39,269 bases of DNA from an uncultured Bacilli bacterium. GTDB taxonomy: Bacteria; Bacillota_I; Bacilli_A; RF39; UBA660. This document shows, one piece after another, positions 8,751 through 15,202 of this stretch. The stretch covers positions 1 through 39,269 of the forward strand of contig CANQQX010000010.1 in the NCBI GenBank assembly GCA_947626115.1, in the 5' to 3' direction. The position numbers and the translations under genes were made by a program. Within the stretch, counting starts at the first letter, position 1. Each line of letters opens with the position of its first letter. The notes beneath the pieces are model-generated. The model made no database searches. It was given only the letters and a program-made list of their open reading frames with translations, and was not told the DNA's origin.

Positions 8751-9591
8751 TAAAAGTAAAATATTAACAGTATTATTGTTAGCAATTATTACTTTAAGCA
8801 TAACAGGTTGTGGTAAAACATTAGAAAAGGATAATGATAATGCTTCTAAAAACATTTTAGGTATTTGGCATTTAAATACTAATGTTAGAGCTAATAATGA
8901 TAATTATACCAATCTTAATTCTTTATTTGGAACTTGTCTAAAAGATAGTGATAATTCTTTAACAATTAATGATGATAATACTTTTAAATTAAATATTGGT
9001 TGTTATTATAATTTAAGTGGTAAATATAAATATGAGAATAATATTATTAGTTTTTATGATACCACTGATACAAATATTAAAAATACTGATGATATAGAAA
9101 AAAATTTAGAGATAAAACTAATTAATTACAAAGATAAAGATTTAATGCAAATGTATTTATATGATTTTGAAGATGCCGAAGTTTATATTTTCTTTGAACA
9201 AACGGATGATAATAGTTATGGTAGTAGTGATGTTCCAATTATTGAATTTGATAATGATGATAACCAATTAGTAAATGAAAATAATAAAAGTATTTCTGTT
9301 GGTGATTTTAAATTATCATTTGGAAAATATGAAATGTGGCAAGATAATGGCACATCTAGTGATTTAATTAGTACAATAGAATTAAAGGAAAATGGTGAAT
9401 TTGAATTTACTTTAGCAGAAGATAATAGTAAAATAAGTGGAACATATAAAGAATGTGATTTAGAAAGTTATGGTGGTTCAATTAATCATTGTTTATGTTT
9501 ATATCAAGGCGATAAAAAGTATGCTAATTATAATGTAAATAATGATAATGAATTAAGTAATCAAACTACTGTTTCAAAATTTATTGGTTAA
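8740..9591 (+). CDS. lipoprotein with two small beta domains
   Basis: The 283-residue product has lipobox ITGC. It looks like two related small beta modules: about residues 35-145 (GIWHLNTN, then SGKYKYENNIISFYD) and about 190-283 (FGKYEMWQDNG, then SGTYKECDLESYGG). The G-x-Y/W pattern at strand starts resembles lipocalin-like domains found in other lipoproteins, but I cannot assign a ligand. The start overlaps the previous gene. It is the last gene of the operon; the 19-bp hairpin at 9609-9659 follows 17 bases after the stop. Confidence 0.7.
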   Translation: MKNNKSKILTVLLLAIITLSITGCGKTLEKDNDNASKNILGIWHLNTNVRANNDNYTNLNSLFGTCLKDSDNSLTINDDNTFKLNIGCYYNLSGKYKYENNIISFYDTTDTNIKNTDDIEKNLEIKLINYKDKDLMQMYLYDFEDAEVYIFFEQTDDNSYGSSDVPIIEFDNDDNQLVNENNKSISVGDFKLSFGKYEMWQDNGTSSDLISTIELKENGEFEFTLAEDNSKISGTYKECDLESYGGSINHCLCLYQGDKKYANYNVNNDNELSNQTTVSKFIG

Positions 9592-9608
9592 ATGTTCTAA
9601 TAAGTTTA

Positions 9609-9659
9609 ATATGTTGTATTTTTGCAATTTCATTTTGTTTTTGCAAAAATACAACATAT
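9609..9659. repeat. 19-bp perfect inverted repeat after the exported-protein operon
   Basis: Arms 9609-9627 and 9641-9659 are perfectly complementary with a 13-base loop. It ends the operon and precedes the tRNA promoter, so it may be a terminator or processing hairpin. It lacks a clear U run directly after the stem, so a simple intrinsic terminator is not certain. Confidence 0.7.
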
Positions 9660-9680
9660 GCCATTTTGCAAGAATTGCTC

Positions 9681-9709
9681 TTGCAAGTTCACTACAATTA
9701 TAGTATAAT
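9681..9709 (+). promoter_or_regulatory. tRNA promoter
   Basis: TTGCAA (9681-9686) and TATAAT (9704-9709) are separated by 17 bp, with the first tRNA starting 11 bases downstream. The -35 box overlaps the right arm of a small hairpin (TTGCAAGA 9666-9673 with TCTTGCAA 9679-9686). Confidence 0.75.
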
Positions 9710-9720
9710 GAAAAAGCAAT

Positions 9721-9797
9721 GGACCTCTAGCTCAGTTGGTTAGAGCATCCGGCTCATAACCGGGCGGTCGTAGGTTCGAGTCCTACGAGGTCCACCA
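9721..9797 (+). tRNA. tRNA with CAT anticodon, likely Ile2 (lysidine type)
   Basis: A complete 77-base cloverleaf with encoded CCA: acceptor GGACCTC/GAGGTCC, D arm AGCTCAGTTGGTTAGAGC, anticodon loop CTCATAA and a T arm around GGTTCGAGTCC. The anticodon is CAT. The acceptor and D arm resemble Bacillus-type tRNA-Ile2, in which C34 becomes lysidine to read AUA; an elongator Met tRNA is the alternative. Confidence 0.92.
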
Positions 9798-9805
9798 TTT
9801 TAAGT

Positions 9806-9890
9806 GCACCTGTGGCGGAACTGGTAGACGCGCTAGACTTAGGATCTAGTGGAAATATCCGTGGGGGTTCAAGTCCCTTCAGGTGCACCA
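9806..9890 (+). tRNA. tRNA-Leu (TAG)
   Basis: An 85-base class II tRNA with encoded CCA: acceptor GCACCTG/CAGGTGC, the TGGCGGAACTGGTAGACGC D-arm signature of leucine tRNAs, anticodon loop CTTAGGA (TAG), a long variable arm and T arm GGTTCAAGTCC. It lies 8 bases after the CAT tRNA and is probably co-transcribed with it. Confidence 0.94.
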
Positions 9891-9895
9891 AAATT

Positions 9896-9925
9896 TTGAA
9901 TATGTCAAGGAAACTTGCATAGAAT
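9896..9925 (+). promoter_or_regulatory. predicted promoter of antisense RNA, locus 1
   Basis: TTGAAT (9896-9901) and TAGAAT (9920-9925) are separated by 18 bp. A start near 9931 would give an RNA opening with AGGAAATACTTAAC, close to the opening of the converging toxin mRNA. Confidence 0.5.
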
Positions 9926-9930
9926 AAAAA

Positions 9931-10019
9931 AGGAAATACTTAACTTTGTCAAGTTGAGTACTTACCTAACTAATTAGATTGAGTACTTAATCTTTCGAAG
10001 ATTGAGTACTATTTTTTTA
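9931..10019 (+). ncRNA. predicted antisense antitoxin RNA, locus 1
   Basis: The predicted RNA of about 85-90 nt runs against the 3' part of the 29-residue peptide gene. It ends in a stem (GTACTTAATCTT with AAGATTGAGTAC, loop TCG) followed by a T-rich tract, a good intrinsic terminator that lies across the peptide stop codon. It carries three GAGTACT repeats (9953-9963, 9978-9988, 10001-10010). Its first about 35 bases closely match the first bases of the toxin mRNA. No expression evidence is available, so this rests on promoter, terminator and symmetry. Confidence 0.6.
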
Positions 10020-10098
10020 TTGACAGGATCATTAAAGACACTATTAATAAAATGATAATTAGTATTAGAAATGAGATTAATAAATCTTTTTTCTTCAT
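10009..10098 (-). CDS. 29-residue hydrophobic peptide, type I toxin candidate 1
   Basis: ATG at 10098 (minus strand) to TAG at 10009 encodes 29 residues: MKKKD, a continuous hydrophobic stretch (about residues 6-27) and a final Lys-Lys. This size and charge pattern fit membrane-acting type I toxins of the Fst/Ldr kind, though the sequence is not a recognisable member. A strong ribosome site (AGGAAGGGGG) lies 11 bases upstream and is inside a hairpin (CTTCC/GGAAG, 10109-10130), as in Fst mRNAs. A minus-strand promoter lies at 10162-10190, and a convergent RNA is predicted on the plus strand. The alternative is an ordinary small membrane peptide. Confidence 0.65.
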   Translation of the reverse strand: MKKKDLLISFLILIIILLIVSLMILSIKK

Positions 10099-10161
10099 AA
10101 ATACCAAGCCCCCTTCCTATGGAAGTAGGCAAGTACTCAACAGTTAGTATTTCCTAATAAA

Positions 10162-10190
10162 ATTATACTTTAATACGATATATAAAACAA
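10162..10190 (-). promoter_or_regulatory. promoter of toxin candidate 1
   Basis: On the minus strand TTGTTT (10190-10185) and TATAAT (10167-10162) are separated by 17 bp. A start near 10155 gives an mRNA beginning AGGAAATACTAACTG, whose complement occurs at its own 3' end (9931-9963). Confidence 0.65.
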
Positions 10191-10196
10191 GCGAAC

Positions 10197-10243
10197 AAAG
10201 CCAATTTTTGAAATAATATTTAAACTTTAATGGCTTTTTTATT
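10197..10243 (+). terminator. possible terminator
   Basis: AAAGCCA (10197-10203) and TGGCTTT (10231-10237) can pair across an AT-rich loop of 27 bases, followed by a T run. The long loop keeps confidence low. Confidence 0.4.
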
Positions 10244-10270
10244 TGCAAATAATAAAATTTATGTTATAAC
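10243..10270 (+). promoter_or_regulatory. promoter of the HNH-like gene
   Basis: TTGCAA (10243-10248) and TATAAC (10265-10270) are separated by 16 bp, about 40 bases before the ATG at 10312. Confidence 0.55.
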
Positions 10271-10311
10271 TTTATCAGAGAGTGTATAAATTTCAGAGGG
10301 TAGTGATAATC

Positions 10312-10731
10312 ATGCGTAAAATTCACAGAGAAATGATTAGAAAATATAAAATAGATAGATTAGGTTTTGATTTTATGGGTTATTCTTTTGAATCAATTCC
10401 AGCTGAACTTGATTTACATCATTTATTAGTGCCTAAATGTGAATGTAGTAAATTAGGTTATGGTAAAGGCTTTAAAAGATGGAATGTAGCTGTTTTAAAT
10501 CGCTTGACATCTCATCCTTATTTACATATTATTGGTGTTATTGATCCTGATCGTTTTGATGCCATTACTAGTGAAATGATCGATATGAAAGTTAAAGGAT
10601 TTCTTGATATTCAAAATATATTATATATAGATAGTATTTTAAATAGTTTTGAAAAAGAACATTGTGGACGTTGGGAAAATGGGGTACCAGTTGTTAAAGA
10701 AAAATATACTAAAAGAATTTTACACAAATAA
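10312..10731 (+). CDS. small HNH-like protein, function unknown
   Basis: The 139-residue basic cytosolic protein has no signal peptide. The centre carries LDLHHLLVPKCECSK, then WNVAVLNRLTSHPYLHIIG. A His-His pair followed by an Asn-containing helix and a further His recalls the HNH/His-Me nuclease core, and similar proteins are often noted as HNH-like in Firmicutes. I see no full zinc-binding Cys set. ATG at 10312 is preceded by GAGGGTAGTG; an upstream ATG at 10282 lacks a ribosome site. It converges on the dCMP deaminase-like gene with an 7-base gap and no evident terminator. Confidence 0.65.
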   Translation: MRKIHREMIRKYKIDRLGFDFMGYSFESIPAELDLHHLLVPKCECSKLGYGKGFKRWNVAVLNRLTSHPYLHIIGVIDPDRFDAITSEMIDMKVKGFLDIQNILYIDSILNSFEKEHCGRWENGVPVVKEKYTKRILHK

Positions 10732-10738
10732 AAAGAAG

Positions 10739-11224
10739 TTAATAACCTTTAACTCCTTCTAGTGATTCATCTTGTTTAATGAATTCATCAACATCTATTT
10801 TGGTGAATTCTTTTTTTGTGTTTCTCACATATACTTCTTTAATGCCGGCATTAATGATCATTCTTTTACATAAGGCACATGGTCTTGCATTTTCGACATA
10901 TTTACCATCTTCATAATTTTTGCCTACTAAATATAGCGTTGAATCAATCATTTCTTTTCTAGAAGCTGATATAATTGCATTTTGTTCGGCATGAACACTC
11001 CGGCACAATTCATATCTTTCTCCTCTTGGAATATTTAATTTTTCTCTTGTACAATATTTTAAATCACAGCAATTTTTTCTGCCACGGGGAGCTCCCACAT
11101 AACCTGTCGAAATTATTTCATCATTTTTAACAATAACAGCCCCAAAATTTCTTCTTAAACATGTACCTCTTTCTGCTACTGCTTCCGCAATATCTAAATA
11201 ATAATTAACTTTATCAACTCTCAT
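10739..11224 (-). CDS. dCMP/cytidine deaminase family protein (ComEB-like)
   Basis: The 161-residue product carries both zinc motifs of the deoxycytidylate deaminase family: CRSVHAEQNAI supplies the His ligand and catalytic Glu, and RPCALCKRMI supplies the two Cys ligands. The extra Cys/His-rich insert (about residues 52-60, KNCCDLKYC) is also typical of dCMP deaminases. The expected reaction is dCMP to dUMP plus ammonia, feeding thymidylate synthesis; in Bacillus the homologue is ComEB. Minus-strand ATG at 11224 is preceded by GAGGTAATG. It stands alone between convergent and divergent neighbours. Confidence 0.88.
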   Translation of the reverse strand: MRVDKVNYYLDIAEAVAERGTCLRRNFGAVIVKNDEIISTGYVGAPRGRKNCCDLKYCTREKLNIPRGERYELCRSVHAEQNAIISASRKEMIDSTLYLVGKNYEDGKYVENARPCALCKRMIINAGIKEVYVRNTKKEFTKIDVDEFIKQDESLEGVKGY

Positions 11225-11310
11225 AACATTACCTCTAATAAAATTATAAAAAAAATAACTAATTTTGTAAATGAATTTTTAAAATATATCCATACTAAAA
11301 ATGATGTGGT

Positions 11311-12468
11311 ATGGAAAGAAAAAGTTTATATTTAAAAATAGCTATTTTTATAATATTTTTAATGGTTATTGTAAATATAGTAACTATTAGTATATTTAGT
11401 AAAAAAGAAGAACCTAAGATAGATTTATGTTTTTATGAAAATGATAATAATTATGTTTTAGTCGAAAAAAATACTCTAGGTGAAAGTATAACTAGTTATT
11501 TATATAAAAATAGTCATGATAATTATTTAAGTAAAATATATGAATATGGGACCGAAAATGAACTTAAAATAGAAGATTTGATTAAAGAAGAAAAAGTAGA
11601 AGATTATAACAATAAAATAAATGAATTAATTAAATTAAAATATCCTAAATTTGTCGCCGATACTTTAATAAATGAAAATATAGATAAAAGTTATATTTTA
11701 AGAGATAATGAATTGGTAATCTATTTTAATAATGTGGAAACTAACCCACAAGTAGAAGAGCTTTTATATTTAAAAGTAAATTATAACGAAATAAAAGATT
11801 GTATTAATTTTACTGCATCTTTAGATAAAGATTATCAAAATGAATCAGGTTATGATTATACTAATGCGAAGAAAAGTGTTGCCATTACTTTTGATGATAG
11901 CCCTAATAAAAATAAAACCGATCGTATTTTAGCATCACTCCAAAATAATCATTTTCATGCTACTTTTTTTATTGTTGGGGAAAGAGCAGTCTATAATAAA
12001 GATTTACTTATAAATATCAAAAATTTGGGTAATGAAATAGGTAGTCATACATATCATCATCAAAATATGAAAAAACTTAGTGATGATGAAATAATAAATG
12101 ATTTTAAAAATATGAATGACTTTTATCAAAGTATATTTAACGAAAATATGAATTTAATAAGGCCACCATATGGTTCTATAAATGAAAGTCAACAAACTTT
12201 ACTTGATGTATCTTACATATTATGGAGTCTAGATACCAATGATTGGCGTTATCGCAGTAGTGATTATTTAGTTAATTATGTAATTGATAATATTAAAGAT
12301 GGTGATATTATTTTATTCCATGATGCTTATGATAGTAGTGCCTCTGCTATTGAAGAATTATTACCTATTTTATATAGTAAAGGTTATCAAGTAATGAGTG
12401 TCTCTGAGTTATTTAAATTAAAAAATATCCCTTTAGAAAAAAATAAAATATATTATAATGTTAGTTAG
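11311..12468 (+). CDS. membrane-anchored polysaccharide deacetylase
   Basis: The 385-residue product has an N-terminal transmembrane helix (about 7-30), an extracellular region of about 150 residues resembling the accessory domain of PdaC-like enzymes, and a NodB-type deacetylase domain from about 190 to 375. The motifs are all visible: ITFDDSP (Asp-Asp), GSHTYHH (metal His), RPPYG, WSLDTNDW and ILFHD. The family removes acetyl groups from peptidoglycan or other glycans with a divalent metal, often giving lysozyme resistance. Its last four bases overlap the end of the convergent membrane-protein gene. Confidence 0.88.
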   Translation: MERKSLYLKIAIFIIFLMVIVNIVTISIFSKKEEPKIDLCFYENDNNYVLVEKNTLGESITSYLYKNSHDNYLSKIYEYGTENELKIEDLIKEEKVEDYNNKINELIKLKYPKFVADTLINENIDKSYILRDNELVIYFNNVETNPQVEELLYLKVNYNEIKDCINFTASLDKDYQNESGYDYTNAKKSVAITFDDSPNKNKTDRILASLQNNHFHATFFIVGERAVYNKDLLINIKNLGNEIGSHTYHHQNMKKLSDDEIINDFKNMNDFYQSIFNENMNLIRPPYGSINESQQTLLDVSYILWSLDTNDWRYRSSDYLVNYVIDNIKDGDIILFHDAYDSSASAIEELLPILYSKGYQVMSVSELFKLKNIPLEKNKIYYNVS

Positions 12469-12839
12469 AAGATAGCTAGATCTACATCACCCGCATTATC
12501 ATCAAGTTCCGTATATAAAGATAGAGCACCACCCACTAAGAATACTAAAGTTGTAATTAATCTTTCCATCGCAATTCTTTGTCTATTTGCATCTTTACTC
12601 TTACTTAAATTTAAATCTTGAATCGCGATAATTACATAATAAATATAAATAAGTAGGGCAATTATTAAAAGAACAACATTTATTTTCCGACCACTTGTGC
12701 GATCTTGTTTATTACCTTCATAAATATATTTTTCTTCAAAACTATTAGCAATGATCGCAAATGTTACAATAAAATAGTATATATACCAAATAATATCTTC
12801 TTCTTTTAATAATTTTAAATCCCGAGCATAGTCCTTCAT
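12465..12839 (-). CDS. small membrane protein, function unknown
   Basis: The 124-residue product has three likely transmembrane helices: about 16-35, 53-72 and 92-108. The N-terminus is charged (MKDYARDLKLLKEED) and a basic loop (SKSKDANRQR) sits before the last helix. I recognise no family. It is read on the minus strand and its stop overlaps the end of the deacetylase gene. Confidence 0.6.
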   Translation of the reverse strand: MKDYARDLKLLKEEDIIWYIYYFIVTFAIIANSFEEKYIYEGNKQDRTSGRKINVVLLIIALLIYIYYVIIAIQDLNLSKSKDANRQRIAMERLITTLVFLVGGALSLYTELDDNAGDVDLAIF

Positions 12840-12879
12840 ATTATTATTGTATTAAAAAAGAAATAAATTATTTGGTAAC

Positions 12880-13173
12880 TTATTTCTTTTTCTTGTTCTT
12901 TACTAGATAATCATTTAATTTAGTAATTCTTAATCTAAAACTTGCTATAATAAATACTAAAGAGGCAATTATTAAAATAACACCAGTTATAATATCAAAG
13001 ATAGATGTATTACTAATAAATAGATAGATACTAAATAATATTCCTAAGATACCTATAATAAGTAATCTTGTTAATCTTAATTTTAAATCTTTACCTATAT
13101 CTGTTTGATAAAATTCTTCTTTTAATTTTTTTCTTTTCTCTTTACTTAAAGAATATATTTTCAATCGATACAT
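12880..13173 (-). CDS. small membrane protein, function unknown
   Basis: The 97-residue product has a basic cytosolic N-terminus (about 1-33), two transmembrane helices (about 35-54 and 58-80) and a Lys-rich tail. It is upstream of and same-strand with the 12465-12839 membrane gene, 40 bases apart, so the two may share a transcript. No family recognised. Confidence 0.6.
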   Translation of the reverse strand: MYRLKIYSLSKEKRKKLKEEFYQTDIGKDLKLRLTRLLIIGILGILFSIYLFISNTSIFDIITGVILIIASLVFIIASFRLRITKLNDYLVKNKKKK

Positions 13174-13260
13174 TATACCACCTAAATAAATATTAGCATT
13201 TATTTATCTTTCTTGCAATAATTTCCTAAAGCATATATAATTATCAAAGAAGGGATTATT

Positions 13261-13737
13261 ATGATAATTAATTTAGATGAATTAAATTATAAAAATGTCA
13301 TAGAGTTTAATGAAACTTTAAATGATTATGATGGTACTGATAAAAGAATATATGGCGTAAAAGATTTAAATATCAAAGGCTCTATTTCGGAAAATAGTAA
13401 TAATGATATTAGTTTAAATGCTAGTGTATCTGGCCAAATATTAATTGAAGATTCTATTTCTTTAGATAAAGTTTGGTATCAAATAAACACCAAAATAGAA
13501 GAAAATTTAGAAGATTTAGCGGAAAATTACGAAGGAAGTTATCAAAATAGTCAAAATACACTTGATTTAAAGCAAATTTTATGGCAAAATATTGTATTGG
13601 AAGTTCCCATTAGTTATACTACTGTAACTAATAAGAATCTTAAAGGTAATGGTTGGGAATTAGGAAGTGGAGAAAAATCGCAAGATATTGATCCACGACT
13701 TCAAAAATTAGAAGATTTATTGAAAGGTGATGATTAG
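13261..13737 (+). CDS. yceD: YceD/DUF177 family protein
   Basis: The 158-residue product matches the YceD (DUF177) type: an N-terminal beta-rich half with DLNIKGSISE and ASVSGQILIEDSISL, then an acidic middle, and DLKQILWQNIVLEVPIS, the conserved helix-plus-Pro block. In this family the usual Cys pair around 'C.R.L' is missing, as in many Firmicutes. YceD is linked to 23S rRNA accumulation and nearly always precedes rpmF, as here with a 2-base gap. Confidence 0.85.
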   Translation: MIINLDELNYKNVIEFNETLNDYDGTDKRIYGVKDLNIKGSISENSNNDISLNASVSGQILIEDSISLDKVWYQINTKIEENLEDLAENYEGSYQNSQNTLDLKQILWQNIVLEVPISYTTVTNKNLKGNGWELGSGEKSQDIDPRLQKLEDLLKGDD

Positions 13738-13739
13738 TT

Positions 13740-13925
13740 ATGGCAGTTCCTTTTAGAAGAACAAGTAAAACTAAAAAGAATATGAGAAGAACTCATTTAA
13801 AAAAAGAAGTTGGCTCAGTTACTACTTGTCCAAAATGTGGTGCTCCTTTAAGACCACATAGAGCATGTACTAAATGTGGTAATTATAAAGGTTCAAACGT
13901 TTTAAAAGTTGAAGAAGAAAATTAA
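13740..13925 (+). CDS. rpmF: 50S ribosomal protein bL32
   Basis: The 61-residue protein begins AVPFRRTSKTKKNMRRTH, the bL32 signature, and has the zinc-type motif CPKCGAPLRPHRACTKCG. It is a structural component of the large ribosomal subunit. It directly follows yceD and is followed by a terminator at 13928-13952. Four Cys ligands are present, so this is the zinc-binding form. Confidence 0.97.
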   Translation: MAVPFRRTSKTKKNMRRTHLKKEVGSVTTCPKCGAPLRPHRACTKCGNYKGSNVLKVEEEN

Positions 13926-13927
13926 TT

Positions 13928-13952
13928 AGTAACCAATTTGGTTGCTTTTTTT
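13928..13952 (+). terminator. rpmF terminator
   Basis: A short stem (GTAACCA with TGGTTGC, loop ATT) is followed by seven T. It ends the yceD-rpmF unit just before the ribosome site of the next gene. Confidence 0.75.
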
Positions 13953-13969
13953 CATTAAAGGTGAATATT

Positions 13970-14686
13970 ATGCTAAAAGATTTTATTAATTTACTATTTT
14001 TAAAGCCAGAAGAAAGTTTTAGAGAAATATTTGAATCTATTAATATATTAGAAAATAAATCTAGTAATCTTTATTATGCTTCTTTTAATGATTTATTAAA
14101 AGATGATATAGATATAAATAATTTGCAAGAAGAAATTAATAAATTAAAAGAATTAATAAATAATATATTAAAAGAAAATGAAAATATTAATTTAAAAATA
14201 ATTATTAATCTTTTAGGATCATCTTTTCTTACTTTAATATCATTTGCTTTAATTATGACAAATATTCCTTTTTTACTTGCTATTATTTTATTTTTAATTA
14301 ATTTCTTAATTGCATATCGTTTTGCTTATTTATCTGATTCATTTATGAAAGTAGCAGACAAAGATAAAAGAAGTGGTAAGGTTGCTTTAAATGAATTACA
14401 AAGAATAGAAAATATTTTACAAAATACTAAAAGAAATATTTTAAAAAGTAGAGAATATAAAAATAAATTAACTTATACAAAAGATATAGAATTATTTAAT
14501 AAAGCGCAAGAAATATTAAATAATTATTTTGATAACAATATTATTTTACCTATGGATAGTAATACTATAATGTATTTAATAAAAATGCTTCAAAATGATT
14601 TAAAAACTGATGAGTGTGATTTATTGAAATTGTTAGAAATGGCAAAACAAAATAATCATACAATAACTTTAAAAAGAACTAAATAA
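13970..14686 (+). CDS. two-helix membrane protein with coiled coils, function unknown
   Basis: The 238-residue product has a soluble N-terminal part with a Leu/Ile/Asn/Lys coiled coil (about 45-75), two closely spaced transmembrane helices (about 78-125), and a second charged helical part (about 128-200). I recognise no family. ATG at 13970 is preceded at 7 bases by AAAGGTG; a GTG three codons upstream overlaps that site. It sits directly after the rpmF terminator. Confidence 0.65.
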   Translation: MLKDFINLLFLKPEESFREIFESINILENKSSNLYYASFNDLLKDDIDINNLQEEINKLKELINNILKENENINLKIIINLLGSSFLTLISFALIMTNIPFLLAIILFLINFLIAYRFAYLSDSFMKVADKDKRSGKVALNELQRIENILQNTKRNILKSREYKNKLTYTKDIELFNKAQEILNNYFDNNIILPMDSNTIMYLIKMLQNDLKTDECDLLKLLEMAKQNNHTITLKRTK

Positions 14687-14728
14687 GTGTCGAATTAATA
14701 GAAGTTTTGACAACATTTGTCGAATGTG

Positions 14729-14756
14729 TTGCAAAAGAAAAAATACTCTTTATAAT
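14729..14756 (+). promoter_or_regulatory. promoter of toxin candidate 2
   Basis: TTGCAA (14729-14734) and TATAAT (14751-14756) are separated by 16 bp. A start near 14763 gives a leader of about 95 bases that begins CTTGTTACCGGTTAG. Confidence 0.7.
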
Positions 14757-14857
14757 AGAGAACTTGTTACCGGTTAGTGGCGCCGCTTTTGCACAACTTA
14801 AGTAACTTGCAACTTGTTTATAACAGGGGGTTTTGGTGAAAAAGGAGTGTGAGAGTC

Positions 14858-14926
14858 ATGAGAAAAGATACAATGCTTATTATCGTGATAATTATACTAG
14901 CGTTAATTATATTAAAGTTAGTATGA
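14858..14926 (+). CDS. 22-residue hydrophobic peptide, type I toxin candidate 2
   Basis: ATG at 14858 to TGA at 14926 encodes 22 residues: MRKDTM, then a Ile/Leu/Val/Ala run, a Lys three from the end. AGGAG lies 10 bases upstream. The leader of about 95 bases contains GTTACCGGTTAG (14766-14777), whose complement lies in the same RNA's 3' end (14976-14988). A minus-strand RNA converges on its 3' half from a good promoter. The length and context match type I toxins, but the peptide is not one I recognise; it is too short for homology to be decisive. Confidence 0.65.
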   Translation: MRKDTMLIIVIIILALIILKLV

Positions 14927-14996
14927 AAAATAAAACGCTAACCTTTACGGTGTAGCGTCGAACCTTCGGTGCTACCTAACTCGGTAACACTTTCTA
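14925..14996 (-). ncRNA. predicted antisense antitoxin RNA, locus 2
   Basis: An RNA of about 70-75 nt is predicted from a minus-strand promoter at 15002-15029. It opens with AAAGTGTTACCGAGTTAGG, nearly the opening of the toxin mRNA, and ends in a stem formed by 14935-14943 and 14949-14958 followed by TTTTATTTTT on the minus strand. An internal CGAA/TTCG hairpin is also visible. It overlaps the last bases and 3' untranslated end of the peptide mRNA. Confidence 0.65.
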
Positions 14997-15001
14997 TTTA
15001 T

Positions 15002-15029
15002 ATTATACATTATTTTTGTAAATATGCAA
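15002..15029 (-). promoter_or_regulatory. antisense RNA promoter, locus 2
   Basis: On the minus strand TTGCAT (15029-15024) and TATAAT (15007-15002) are separated by 16 bp. Confidence 0.65.
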
Positions 15030-15050
15030 TTTTTTTAAAAAAATAATTGA

Positions 15051-15076
15051 GTAGAGATTTAACTCTGCTTTTTCTT
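15051..15076 (+). terminator. probable terminator before mraZ
   Basis: GTAGAG and CTCTGC pair around a six-base loop (one G-T pair), followed by TTTTTCTTTT. It isolates the toxin-like locus from the mraZ promoter. Confidence 0.6.
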
Positions 15077-15129
15077 TTGTCAAAAATATGTCAATTTACT
15101 ATGAATGAAAAATAAATGGGGAATAAATA

Positions 15130-15158
15130 TTTACTTTTAAAGTAGCTTATAGTACAAT
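15130..15158 (+). promoter_or_regulatory. mraZ promoter
   Basis: TTTACT (15130-15135) and TACAAT (15153-15158) are separated by 17 bp and stand directly upstream of the MraZ boxes. Confidence 0.75.
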
Positions 15159-15195
15159 AGTGGTAGACAGTGGATAACTGTGGCAGAAAGTGGGT
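15159..15195 (+). promoter_or_regulatory. MraZ operator: four TGG boxes at 10-bp period
   Basis: TGG occurs at 15161, 15171, 15181 and 15191, each preceded by GTG or AGTG-like bases (AGTGG, AGTGG, TGTGG, AGTGG). MraZ proteins bind repeated GTGG/TGGG boxes one DNA turn apart just upstream of their own gene and repress or tune the dcw operon. The boxes start directly after the -10 box, placing them over the start of transcription. Confidence 0.75.
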
Positions 15196-15202
15196 GATAT
15201 AA

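Noticed and set aside
9953-10010. CRISPR-like array from three GAGTACT repeats
   Set aside because: Repeats are too short, irregularly spaced and form part of a short RNA and terminator stem.
9931-10153. MITE or small transposon bounded by inverted ends
   Set aside because: Inverted ends are explained by the matching starts of two convergent RNAs around a small peptide gene; no target-site duplication was seen.
14823-14830. Another G-tract promoter from the GGGGG run at 14826
   Set aside because: It has only five G, no TTGACT box and no TATAAT directly after; it lies in the peptide leader.
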